Part shown: one piece after another, positions 25,091-33,758 of the stretch | Position numbering within the stretch: the stretch's first letter is position 1 | Layout: the number at the start of each line of letters is the position of its first letter | NCBI GenBank assembly: GCA_029846755.1 | Contig: JARWBI010000019.1 | Span: forward strand, 1 to 36,859 | Length of the DNA stretch: 36,859 bases | Reading direction: 5' to 3' | Source of the DNA: Falsirhodobacter flavus | GTDB taxonomy: Bacteria > Pseudomonadota > Alphaproteobacteria > Rhodobacterales > Rhodobacteraceae | Program-made: the position numbers and the translations under genes | The notes under the pieces: model-generated | Told to the model about the DNA's origin: nothing | What the model saw: the letters and a program-made list of their open reading frames with translations, nothing else | Databases searched by the model: none

Positions 25091-27102
25091 CAGCGTCTGG
25101 CCTGCTGCGGCTGGAACTCCTGCAACTGCTCGACGATGCCAAGCATTGTGCTCAGCGCTTTGTCGAGGTCGCCGCTCATCTCTTGCACATGGCTACGCAG
25201 GGCTTGAAGGGAATGGTCGACATGCTTGGTATATTGGTCGAAGGCCGCGCCAAGCTTTTCGTCCATCGTATCCAGACGCTCGCCTTGGCCCTGCATCCGC
25301 CGCAGCATTTCGGAGACACCAGAAAGAGTAGCGTCGATGCCGCGCCGCTCGGCCGCGATGGCCTCTTGCGCGGCGGTCAGCGTCTGGGCGGTGCCACGCG
25401 CGCTTTCCGTCATCAGCGCGACGGCGGCTTCGGTGCCCTCGGTCATCTGACGGACCGAGCTTTCGATACGTTCGTTGATCGCGCGCACGGGCGTCGCCGC
25501 CGAAGCGAGGTCTTGAGACGCGGTTCGGAAGCTGGTCGCAGCCTCGGACCCTGCAACGGCACCCTGTTTCATGCTGTCGGACATCCGGCGCATTTCGCCA
25601 GCACCGGCTTCGAGCGTTGCAACCATCGTATCGAGGCGGTCGGCAATTTGTCCGATTGGATTCAGAAGCTCCTCGCTGGCCTTGGAGGAAAGCGCTTCGG
25701 TCATGCGGGCGATTTCGGTGCTTGTATTGCCGAAGGCCGCCATCATGTCGCGGCCTGCAGCACCAATGGCGTCCTGCGCAGCGGCGCCAGCCTCGGTCAT
25801 GCGGGCACGGGCGGCGTCCGCCCCATCGCGCGCGGCACCTTCCAGTTCGGTGCGCATGGAGTGGGCGGCATCACGCATTTCGCCGGCCGCCGCGGAAAGG
25901 GCGCGCGCGCCTTCGCCGGTATTATCGCGGATGCCCTCCAGCGTGCTATTCATCACCGCCAAAAGCTGCTCCGCCCCCGCTGTGAACGCACCCGAGGTGG
26001 ACTGCGCGGTTGCCGACATGGCCCCGCGCAGCTCGTCCACCGCCATCGCGACACGCGCCACCGAGCTTTCCATCTCGGATCCCATCCGCCCCGAGGATTG
26101 ATCCATCCTATCTGCCAGCCGTCCGATCCGCTCGCCCGCCTCGGACAAGCTCTCGCTGGCCTTGCCAAGAGCTGCTGCGACGCCGGACGTGACCTGTTCC
26201 GATAGGTTCGCAGCCATGCTGGACATGCTTTCGCTGCCCTGCTGACCGACTTTTTCCAGCAGCGGCTGCATGGCGTTCCCGATGGCGTCCGAGATCGCTC
26301 GCGGCAGCATTTCCTGCTGTTCCCGCAAGGGACGGCCTAGTTCCGCAACCATCTCCATTGCAAGCTGGCGTTGATGGTCGCGTGCCTCGGTCAGGGCGCG
26401 GAGCTGTTGAAGGCCGATATCTTCGAGGCTGGCAAACCGAAGCTGCTTTTCCAGTCCACGACAAAGCCGATGCAATTCGCGGTCGAGTTTGCCCGTCAAA
26501 ACCCGCAGCAGGATTGTAAACGCGATCGAACAGATCAGACCCGTCAACGACATGATGAATTTGGCTGATGCCGTATCCATCAGTTGCCGCATCGTTTCGT
26601 CGGTGATCCTGTTCGCCATCGGTGCAAGCACCGCAATCAGGCCAAGGAATGTCAGCGCCAGACCGACAGACACGAACAGGCCTGGAAGAATGCGGTAGAA
26701 GCCGGCACCGAAATGCAGATCCTCAATGTTGAAGAAGTTGGACGGTCTGACCGCATTTCGGATTACTGGCGCGCCTCCGGAATGGTCGATGAACAAGGTT
26801 TCATCGAATTCAGCCCATGCGTCTTGCAACGACTCGCCATCATGTCCTTTGCGGGACTTTAACCAGCCCTCGATGCGTTCGCGTGTCTCTGAGAAGTCAT
26901 GCTTTGGGTCGATCTGCCGACCAAGTGCCCGAACAGTGCGGATACGAAGATGATAGCTCCGCCATGCGAAGATGGAAAAGATCACTAGCGCGATCAGAAG
27001 CGCAAGAACGACGTTTCCGGGAACGGCATCATTGGCTAGAAGGGAGGCGACATCCAGCACCAGCTTTTTGACGCCGGTGCCCAAATCAATCAAGAACTGC
27101 AA
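25090..27102 (-). CDS. zorA: ZorA, MotA/ExbB-like motor protein with long cytoplasmic tail
   Basis: 670 aa if the TTG at 27102 is the start. No ATG or GTG exists between the upstream in-frame stop (27156) and the first membrane helix; no strong ribosome-binding site is seen, so the start is uncertain by a few codons. Membrane helices: about 31-47, 139-162 and 182-203, the latter two matching the MotA/TolQ/ExbB proton-channel helices. The remaining 460 residues are an Ala/Glu/Met-rich, methyl-accepting-like coiled-coil tail with repeated ...EMRxxxxSM... segments, the feature that distinguishes ZorA from flagellar MotA and is needed for phage defence. First gene of zorABCD. Confidence 0.94.
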   Translation of the reverse strand: MQFLIDLGTGVKKLVLDVASLLANDAVPGNVVLALLIALVIFSIFAWRSYHLRIRTVRALGRQIDPKHDFSETRERIEGWLKSRKGHDGESLQDAWAEFDETLFIDHSGGAPVIRNAVRPSNFFNIEDLHFGAGFYRILPGLFVSVGLALTFLGLIAVLAPMANRITDETMRQLMDTASAKFIMSLTGLICSIAFTILLRVLTGKLDRELHRLCRGLEKQLRFASLEDIGLQQLRALTEARDHQRQLAMEMVAELGRPLREQQEMLPRAISDAIGNAMQPLLEKVGQQGSESMSSMAANLSEQVTSGVAAALGKASESLSEAGERIGRLADRMDQSSGRMGSEMESSVARVAMAVDELRGAMSATAQSTSGAFTAGAEQLLAVMNSTLEGIRDNTGEGARALSAAAGEMRDAAHSMRTELEGAARDGADAARARMTEAGAAAQDAIGAAGRDMMAAFGNTSTEIARMTEALSSKASEELLNPIGQIADRLDTMVATLEAGAGEMRRMSDSMKQGAVAGSEAATSFRTASQDLASAATPVRAINERIESSVRQMTEGTEAAVALMTESARGTAQTLTAAQEAIAAERRGIDATLSGVSEMLRRMQGQGERLDTMDEKLGAAFDQYTKHVDHSLQALRSHVQEMSGDLDKALSTMLGIVEQLQEFQPQQARR

Positions 27103-27259
27103 AACCGAAAGCCCGACTATAAAATCGCATACGTTGTGCGGCTCCGAACTGTTTCAATCAAGCCCATTTAGCGTTGATGTAGCAAAACTGCCGCACCTGT
27201 ATAACCTTCGAAGTCGTCCATGTTTGGACGTTGCCTAGTTTATGATCACATAAATCTGA
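27103..27259 (-). promoter_or_regulatory. Intergenic region upstream of zorA with two dyads
   Basis: This 157-bp gap between the helicase fusion gene and zorA should hold the zor promoter or a terminator. Two perfect dyads are present: CGTCCA-TGTT-TGGACG (27215-27230) and the AT-rich TTTATG-ATCA-CATAAA (27239-27254). The second lies six bases past the helicase stop. No convincing -35/-10 pair with 16-18 bp spacing was found; TTATAG close to the zorA start is the best -10-like hexamer. Confidence 0.4.
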
Positions 27260-30200
27260 TTACTCAAATTCGATTTCAGGTAAGATGACTTCCCATTCCG
27301 CGCGCTTGAGATGGGCTCGGTATTCCTCTTTGTTGTCCGTAGCACCCCAGCGAATGATCGCACCTACTTCTGCGCGAAGCGCAGCGGTTCCGGGAGGTGG
27401 AGACCATGCCTTTGCCAAGCGGCCCACAGTTCGGTGCCGCACATCTCGAAGCAACCACGCCCCATTCTCTGCCGTCAGGTGCAGCGAGTCGCCGACCTTT
27501 GCCTCGCGTATTGCGGCAAGTGAGGCGTTTCCATCATGTAGGCGGCCCCCCCATGACAGATCCACTGCCTTCATGTCTGCCGTCTGGTATTGCTTCGACG
27601 AAAGCGGCAACGCGTGATCCACGGCCACCCTGCGTCGCAATACGCCTTCGGCAGCGGGCGGCAAGAACGGATGTTCCCGCGATCCGATCAGCGTAAGGGT
27701 GCGTTTTGCCCGCGTCATCGCGACATAGAACAGACGGCGCGGCGCGTCGGCATCCTCGCCGGCCGAGCGCGCTTCCCAGCCGCCGTCCAGCACGACCACG
27801 TCGTCGAATTGCAGCCCCTTGGCGCGGTGGGCGGTCAGAAGCAGCAAGCGGCGCTGTTCACTGCGGATGTCGCGCGCCCATTCGGCGAACCATTCGACCA
27901 GATCGGGAACGGGCATGGTTTTGTCGCCAAGCTCACGTGCCAAGTCGGCAATGGCCTCTGCAATCAGATCGGTCCAGCGGTTTCGCGCGACCGTATTCAG
28001 AGCCGCCAACAAAGCAGGTATCGCGAACAGGCTGGTGCGATCCTTCCGCAGTACGGCAATGAACTGCTGCATCTCGCGCATCCGCCACAGGCTCGGCTTT
28101 GCTTCGTTCGCCATCTCGACCGGAATGCCCAGGTGTTCGGCATAGGCGCGCACCGGACCAAGCCGCCGCCAATCGCGCGAGATGACCGCTGCGCGCGACC
28201 AGCTCCAATCGGGGTCAAGGCGTGAGAGTCGCAGTAATTCGTCCACGGCTGCCATCGCCTGTTCGGCATCGCCGGACGGGCATTGCAAGATATGGACACG
28301 GCCCTGCGCGACGGGGTCAAGAGCCGCCAACGCGCCGCCCGCATTGTCCTTGGCCCGTTTGCGATCAATAGTGATGTCGTGCCCAACCTTCATGCGGTCA
28401 CCGGCGGGCGCGATGACGGCATTGGACGCGCCGATGATATGATGGGTTGAGCGGTAGTTTTCGGTCAGGAAGGACGCCCGCGCGCGGTAATCCGTTTCGA
28501 ACTGGCGGATGAATTTCACCGAGGCACCGGCGAAGCCGTAGATGTTCTGGTCGTCATCGCCCACGGCGAACAAACTCAGACGCGCGTCGTCTTCTTTTTG
28601 CGACCGGCCTGCGATGGCGGCGATCAGGGCGTATTCCTCGGGGCCAATGTCTTGGTATTCGTCCACCAGGATCCAGCGATAGCCTTGGATCAGCGTCTCG
28701 CGCTGCGCCTCGGCCTCGACTTCGGACAGGCCCTCGCCGTTCAACTGGCGAACGGCATCAAGGACTACGGCGTCAAAGACCTTCTCGTCCGCCGCTGCGC
28801 CGACAAAGCTGGCACCCACCATCCGCATCGCCAGCGCGTGACAGGTCGAGACCGTTACCGCAAAAGCGTCGTCCCCGATCAGATGGCGCAGTCGCGCGCG
28901 GATTTCGGCGGCGGCGTGGCGGTTATAGGTCAGCACTAGGATCCCGCGCGGGTCTTCGCGCCGCACCCGCACCAGATAGGCGATGCGGTGGACCAGCACC
29001 CGCGTTTTGCCCGAACCGGGCCCGGCCAGAACCAAGACGCTGGTCTGTTCGCGATCGTCGGCAACGATACGCTGCTGGACGGGATTGCCCAGATCCTCGA
29101 CGATCTGACGCCACGATGCGCCGGTCGTCTGGCGGCGGATCTCGGCCCCGCGACCGGGCATCCAGCGCCGCATGAACGCCTCGCGGTCCAGCACGAAGTA
29201 ATCCTCGGACAGGCGTATAGCATCGGGCATTGCCGACAGCCCTTTTTCGGCATAGGCGGCCATCACATGCGTCTGGGCGGTCTGTTCGGCGTAGTGATCC
29301 TCCAGCGGCGCAAAATGGGCGGCCGTAAATGTGCCCGCGTTCGGGGTCAAAAACACGGTCATTGCGGGCCGGAACACGGTCATCCCCTTGCCCAGCGTTA
29401 CGATCTCCTGCTCGTGCAGCCACATCAGGCTACGTTCCATCAACTTGGTCATGTCGCGGATGCCGACCGTCCGTAGCAGCGCGTCCGCATTCAGAATGCC
29501 CAGGAGATCGCCCAGCGTGGTATCGACCTGCACATCCTTGCCGCGGCGCGCGACCTTGCCCAGCAGGTGTTCCAGCAGCACTGCGCCGCCCTGCCGTCGC
29601 ACATCAGCCGTTTTGTCCACGCCGGCCCATGACTTGCCCAACGTGACCGACAGCGTGTCGCGTGATGCTTTGCCGACGCGCAAGGTGCCCTCGCCGCCGT
29701 CCTGATCGCGCCCGTCCCGCGCCATGCCGCGCACGAGCTTTTCCACGATGTCGGGTCGCACCCGCGTATGACCCGCCTCGCGCAGGGTCTGGCAGGCGCT
29801 TGGCAAGTGCAGCGGCAACGCGCCCGCATCAAGCGCGTCCGGTGCCGCTTCGCGCATCAACGCGATGAGGTCGCGCTCCAGCTTCGTTGCCGCCTCCATA
29901 CGATCGCGCGAGGCGTTTTCGACGCCCGAGTGGACGAACACCGTCACCGCCACGTCGTTGCGTGCGATGCCCAGCGTTTCGAGATCGGCCATCGCCTTGT
30001 TCAGCGCACCGCCCGTCAGCCCGCTGATCCCGCTTAACTCATCCGTCGAGATACCGGTATCGGCGGGGGCGTTCATCAGGTGGCGCACGATCTGCATCAG
30101 CTTTTGGCGCAGGGTCTGCGGCATCTCGTGGCGCGCGAGGATCGCCGCCGCCTCCTCATCCGTCCGCACCCTCAACGAGGCGGGGAACACCTGCACGCGG

Positions 30201-32374
30201 TTTTCCTCGCGAGAGAGCAGCGTTGCTTCCTCCAGCCACGAGACGGCTGTTTTGACGCGCGTATCCTCGGTCGCGCTGTCTCGGGTGAAATCGCGGTCAT
30301 GCTCGGCGCGGACGATCTCGCCTGCCGTGGCGATGACCTTGCCGGTCTTGCGCGTGCGCTCGTCCATGCGGCGCAGTGCCTTCAGAATCGCACCGATCTC
30401 ATGCCTCGCCAGACGCGAGCGGGCCGAGAGGTTGAACTGCCGCTCGACATCCTCGGAGGCGAACAGCAGCACACAATCGGCAGGTTCGCGGTCGCGCCCT
30501 GCCCGCCCCGCCTCTTGCAGATAGTTCTCCAGCGAGCCGGGAATATCGCCATGCACCACAAGCCGGATATCAGGCTTGTCGATGCCCATGCCAAAGGCGT
30601 TCGTGGCGGCGATGACGCGCAGATCACCCACGCGGAACCGTTCCTGCACGTCTTTCTTCTGGTCTGCGGTCAGACCTGCGTGGAAATGCTCGGCCGCGAT
30701 GTCCTGCGCCTTCAGAAAGTCGGCAACGCGCTGCGTCTCGCTGCGGGTGGCGCAATAGATAACAGCGCCCGAGCGACCCTCTTTGGGCAGCTTTTCCTCG
30801 ATCACCTCCATGATGTCGCCCAGCTTGGTCGCGCGATGCGTCGCCCGCACCTCGAAGCTAAGGTTCGTGCGGACCGAGCCCCCGTCCAGCAGCATCAGAT
30901 CCACCCCGACACGGGCGCTGAAGTGGTCGCGGATATCGCGCACCACCTCGGGTTTGGCGGTCGCGGTCAGGCACAGGATGGGCGCGGGATCGTCGCCCGA
31001 GCTTTCCTTGATGAACCGCGCGACATAGCGGTAATCGGGGCGGAAATCGTGGCCCCATTTGGACACGCAATGCGCTTCGTCCAGCACCCAAAGGCCGATT
31101 TCGCGCTGCGTCATTGCATTGCGGACCGACATACTGCGAAGCTGCTCGGGCGAGATCAGAAGCATCGCAGCCTCGCCCATCCGCACCTTGTCCAGAGCCT
31201 GCTGTCGTTCAGGCATCGACAGCATTCCGTTCACGGTCACCGCCGAGGACACCCCCGCCCGCGCCATCCCGTCCACCTGATCGCCCATCAGCGCGACCAG
31301 AGGCGAGATCACCACCGTCAGCGCCCCCGTCTTGTCGAATTTCGACAGCGCGGGGATCTGATAGCAGACCGATTTTCCCGTTCCCGTCGGCAGGATGCCC
31401 AGAACGCTTTTGCGTCGCATCGCCTCGTCCACGATACGTTCTTGCAGGGGGCGGCCCATCTCGTCCACCGGCTGGGGCCGGAAGGCGGGAAAGCCGAACC
31501 AGCGGGACAGCGCCGCAACGGGATCGTTCTTCTCGCGGCACCACGAACAGCCCGGATCGTCGCAGCCCATATCGCGCAGCTGCCGGACGATGGCCGAGGC
31601 CTCGCGGAATTGCATCCGCACCCACGGGGGCATGACGGACTCGCCACCCGCAACCTGTATCCACGACAGCGCATAGGCCAAAGGCCACGCGCGGTGCGGC
31701 GCGGTCAACTGGTCCAGAACTTCGATAACGCGAAGGCTACAGGCCCGCCCCTCCAACAGCCGCGCGATCGCCGCGCGGGCGGTCCGGTCATCAGGCGCGG
31801 AGCTGCCACGGATCAACCGAAACACCGCATCGAACCCGCTTTCGTTTTCCCCGCGTGTCGTCAGGAAATGATAAGCCGTGATCGCGTCCGGTGTTTCGGC
31901 GTTGAATTCGGAGAATGCCGCAAGCTGGTTCCGCAAAACCTCGAACACCAACTCGGCGTCCTTTTGCGGATCGTTCACATGTGCGGCCAGAAGGCGCCCG
32001 TCCTGATAGTGTTTGACCAACCGATGATAGGGGTTCTTGGGGAACGCCAGCGGGTTCAGCCATAGTGTATCAATCGGCGCGGCGAACAGCGCATTCAGCC
32101 GAGGACGCGCCGCGGCCAGATGTGGCAGGTCATGGCGAAGGATATTATGCCCGATGATATGTTTGAACTGGCCCGCTGCGCCCTCCAGTCTGTCCAGCGC
32201 CAGTCCCAGTGAATGAGCTTTACCCGAGATCGCAGCTCGCTGATCGTCGAAGACCGCCGCAAAGCCGAAAATGCTCGCGGATTTCGGATCCACCTCAAGG
32301 TCGAGGGAAATGCAGGTCGGTAGAAGATTGCTGAATTTCAAGGCGGGCCATTCAGACGACTGAATAGCGACCAT
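27260..32374 (-). CDS. DEDDh exonuclease - RecQ helicase - UvrD helicase fusion
   Basis: 1704 aa from the ATG at 32374; the open frame upstream of it has no protein-like character. Three enzymatic parts follow one another. (1) Residues 20-155: DEDD-type 3'-5' exonuclease with D25-x-E27 in SLDLEV, GHNILRHDLPHL (77-86) and a terminal NDPQKDAELV. (2) After a CDDPGCSWC knuckle (271-279), a RecQ helicase with Q-motif FGFPAFRP, PTGTGKS (329-335), DEAH (432-435) and GMGIDKPDIRLVVH, ending QEAGRAGRD. The usual RQC zinc cysteines are not seen. (3) From about 1100, a UvrD helicase with GPGSGKT (K1123), DEYQD (D1238, E1239), VGDDDQNIYGF, ENYRSTHHI, TAHRAKGLQFDDV and FYVAMTRAKR. It precedes zorABCD on the same strand and may be a separate defence gene. 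Confidence 0.93.
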   Translation of the reverse strand: MVAIQSSEWPALKFSNLLPTCISLDLEVDPKSASIFGFAAVFDDQRAAISGKAHSLGLALDRLEGAAGQFKHIIGHNILRHDLPHLAAARPRLNALFAAPIDTLWLNPLAFPKNPYHRLVKHYQDGRLLAAHVNDPQKDAELVFEVLRNQLAAFSEFNAETPDAITAYHFLTTRGENESGFDAVFRLIRGSSAPDDRTARAAIARLLEGRACSLRVIEVLDQLTAPHRAWPLAYALSWIQVAGGESVMPPWVRMQFREASAIVRQLRDMGCDDPGCSWCREKNDPVAALSRWFGFPAFRPQPVDEMGRPLQERIVDEAMRRKSVLGILPTGTGKSVCYQIPALSKFDKTGALTVVISPLVALMGDQVDGMARAGVSSAVTVNGMLSMPERQQALDKVRMGEAAMLLISPEQLRSMSVRNAMTQREIGLWVLDEAHCVSKWGHDFRPDYRYVARFIKESSGDDPAPILCLTATAKPEVVRDIRDHFSARVGVDLMLLDGGSVRTNLSFEVRATHRATKLGDIMEVIEEKLPKEGRSGAVIYCATRSETQRVADFLKAQDIAAEHFHAGLTADQKKDVQERFRVGDLRVIAATNAFGMGIDKPDIRLVVHGDIPGSLENYLQEAGRAGRDREPADCVLLFASEDVERQFNLSARSRLARHEIGAILKALRRMDERTRKTGKVIATAGEIVRAEHDRDFTRDSATEDTRVKTAVSWLEEATLLSREENRVQVFPASLRVRTDEEAAAILARHEMPQTLRQKLMQIVRHLMNAPADTGISTDELSGISGLTGGALNKAMADLETLGIARNDVAVTVFVHSGVENASRDRMEAATKLERDLIALMREAAPDALDAGALPLHLPSACQTLREAGHTRVRPDIVEKLVRGMARDGRDQDGGEGTLRVGKASRDTLSVTLGKSWAGVDKTADVRRQGGAVLLEHLLGKVARRGKDVQVDTTLGDLLGILNADALLRTVGIRDMTKLMERSLMWLHEQEIVTLGKGMTVFRPAMTVFLTPNAGTFTAAHFAPLEDHYAEQTAQTHVMAAYAEKGLSAMPDAIRLSEDYFVLDREAFMRRWMPGRGAEIRRQTTGASWRQIVEDLGNPVQQRIVADDREQTSVLVLAGPGSGKTRVLVHRIAYLVRVRREDPRGILVLTYNRHAAAEIRARLRHLIGDDAFAVTVSTCHALAMRMVGASFVGAAADEKVFDAVVLDAVRQLNGEGLSEVEAEAQRETLIQGYRWILVDEYQDIGPEEYALIAAIAGRSQKEDDARLSLFAVGDDDQNIYGFAGASVKFIRQFETDYRARASFLTENYRSTHHIIGASNAVIAPAGDRMKVGHDITIDRKRAKDNAGGALAALDPVAQGRVHILQCPSGDAEQAMAAVDELLRLSRLDPDWSWSRAAVISRDWRRLGPVRAYAEHLGIPVEMANEAKPSLWRMREMQQFIAVLRKDRTSLFAIPALLAALNTVARNRWTDLIAEAIADLARELGDKTMPVPDLVEWFAEWARDIRSEQRRLLLLTAHRAKGLQFDDVVVLDGGWEARSAGEDADAPRRLFYVAMTRAKRTLTLIGSREHPFLPPAAEGVLRRRVAVDHALPLSSKQYQTADMKAVDLSWGGRLHDGNASLAAIREAKVGDSLHLTAENGAWLLRDVRHRTVGRLAKAWSPPPGTAALRAEVGAIIRWGATDNKEEYRAHLKRAEWEVILPEIEFE

Positions 32375-33005
32375 TAAGGACCGCCGAGGTAGAGTCAATC
32401 TGGTGCGGTGTGGCGGGCATCGACGAGAATTCAATAGCCACCCCTTGAACAAGCGCGTTTCGTTCACATCTGGGTCGTGCCGACAGGGCAGCACAAAGCA
32501 TCAAGCGAAATCGAAAAGCAGTCGAGTTCGAGTAAAAGCCATCCGGCGGCGCTCTCCGACACCTATACCAGCCTTATGAGACGCCGGCACCGGGATCATG
32601 ACCGGGCAGCGAGCCGCTAGCTGGAAGCGCAGGAAAGATCGTGCTGGATCGCTCCCCGATGGAAAGATCGGACGCCCCACGCGGTTGCCGCCGGCCCAGT
32701 TGGGCGATATGGCACAAAAAGATGGTTGCTCTGTGTAGAGGCCAAGCCTCGCCACAACAACTGATCACGCTTTGATTGGAGGTAAGTCGGGCGTGATGCG
32801 CAGTCGAAAGACTGTAACCGCTTGGTCGCAAGACCGGAATCGGGGCGCTGCTGGGTAAATGGAAGCCACCCAGTGTTAGAAGCCCTTCACCACCTGATGA
32901 CGCAGAGATTCCCCCTGCCCCGCAACAAACGCGTTGTGGGGCGTCGGGGGGAAAGTCCTTCTTCCGCAGATTTCAGAAGAAAGATATCATTATTTAGGGA
33001 TGGCT
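32375..33005. other. Gene-poor stretch between the helicase fusion and the toxin gene
   Basis: About 630 bases without a convincing coding region; the open frames present lack ribosome-binding sites and have compositional bias unlike neighbouring genes. It contains a direct repeat GGAAAGATCG at 32632-32641 and 32661-32670, and a series of hairpins from 32801 to 32952 described separately. It may be decayed mobile-element sequence or hold an RNA gene. Confidence 0.55.
32801..32952 (+). ncRNA. Candidate structured RNA, possibly a group II intron fragment
   Basis: Successive hairpins on the plus strand: CAGTC-GAAA-GACTG (32801-32814) and GGTC-GCAA-GACC (32824-32835), both capped by GNRA tetraloops; CTGGGT (32851-32856) pairing with ACCCAG (32868-32873); then CCCCGCAAC-AAACGC-GTTGTGGGG (32918-32941, one G-U pair), itself enclosed by TTCCCCC (32909-32915) and GGGGGAA (32946-32952). 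GNRA-capped helices spaced like this recall domain I of group II introns, but no reverse transcriptase or domain V is seen. Strand is inferred from the tetraloops. Confidence 0.4.
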
Positions 33006-33392
33006 TCACAAGCGGTTAGAACCAGTATGAATCCAGTCGGCAAACTGAGCTTCAGACACATCGCTCGAGGCCAAATCCTCGATCATCCGGACACCCTCTT
33101 TCGGCTCCGGACGGAACACGAACCCGTTCAGGCGCAAGAAGGTGAACGCGGTCACGAACGCGGTTCGTTTGTTGCCATCGATGAAAGCGTGCGCCTTCGC
33201 GATGCCGAACGCGTAGGCCGCCGCCAACTCGGCTATGGTTGGCTCGCCATATGCGGCGAGGTTCACGGGTCGTTGGATGCCGGCCTCCAGCAGCGTTTGG
33301 TCTCGCATGCCGGTCGCCCCGCCATGTTGCTCGATCTGGCGGTCGTGGATCATCAGAATGGCGCGCAGCGGCACCCATACAGGCTCGGTCAT
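33006..33392 (-). CDS. doc: Doc-type (Fic fold) toxin of a type II toxin-antitoxin system
   Basis: 128 aa. The Fic/Doc core motif is intact: H68-A-F-I-D-G-N-K-R-T-A, matching H-x-F-x-D-x-N-K-R. P1 Doc phosphorylates EF-Tu with the same compact fold and length (126 aa). The DGN variant, as against DAN in P1 Doc, leaves open whether this enzyme phosphorylates or AMPylates its target. Start overlaps the antitoxin stop by four bases (ATGA), so the toxin is translated after its antitoxin. Such pairs stabilise plasmids and islands and can act in abortive infection. Confidence 0.92.
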   Translation of the reverse strand: MTEPVWVPLRAILMIHDRQIEQHGGATGMRDQTLLEAGIQRPVNLAAYGEPTIAELAAAYAFGIAKAHAFIDGNKRTAFVTAFTFLRLNGFVFRPEPKEGVRMIEDLASSDVSEAQFADWIHTGSNRL

Positions 33393-33610
33393 GCCAACGC
33401 AGCCAGCAAGTCGCGGTTCTCATCCATCACCGCTTCGGCCGCTCGCAGCGCGGCAGCGACCTCAAGGTCCTCAGTCGAAACCCGCAACGATCCATCGTCG
33501 GCCTGCACAACGAACAGCGTGTCACCGGCCTTCGCACCGAGCGAGTCCAGCATTTCTTCCGTGAGCACCATGACGGACGCTTCGCCCTGTTTGAGGATTT
33601 TTGACTGCAT
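33389..33610 (-). CDS. AbrB/MazE-like antitoxin partner of Doc
   Basis: 73 aa from the ATG at 33610. A start at 33631 is also open, but it lacks a ribosome-binding site, while GGAAGGGG lies 11-18 bases upstream of 33610 and MQSKILKQG is a typical N-terminus. The first 50 residues fit an AbrB/SpoVT swapped-hairpin DNA-binding domain (GEASVMVLTEEMLDSLGAKA, GDTLFVVQADDG). The C-terminal helix (LEVAAALRAAEAVMDENRDL) should neutralise the toxin. It likely represses its own operon. Note that classical P1 doc is paired with Phd, not AbrB; this pairing is nevertheless common on chromosomes. Confidence 0.87.
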   Translation of the reverse strand: MQSKILKQGEASVMVLTEEMLDSLGAKAGDTLFVVQADDGSLRVSTEDLEVAAALRAAEAVMDENRDLLAALA

Positions 33611-33758
33611 GATTTTGATGGCCCCTTCCATAGCTGATATTAGTTGCTAGTCACCGCCGTGTCGATCTTAACATCTTGTCAGAGCGCGCAAACTGGCGTT
33701 TCGTGATGCGATCGGGAACAGCTGCTTACCTAGATGACGTTGCTCGAGGGATCGTGCC

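Noticed and set aside
30080-32065. A 661-aa plus-strand open frame opposite the RecQ-UvrD gene
   Set aside because: Antisense shadow, His/Arg/Gln-rich, while the opposite strand has complete RecQ motifs.
32501-32831. Two overlapping minus-strand open frames (84 and 85 aa) in the gene-free gap
   Set aside because: No ribosome-binding site, no family features, and neither shows the codon pattern of neighbouring genes.
32909-33000. RNase P RNA-like string GGGGGGAAAGTCC
   Set aside because: Only this short stretch resembles the conserved RNase P core; the other universally conserved regions are missing.
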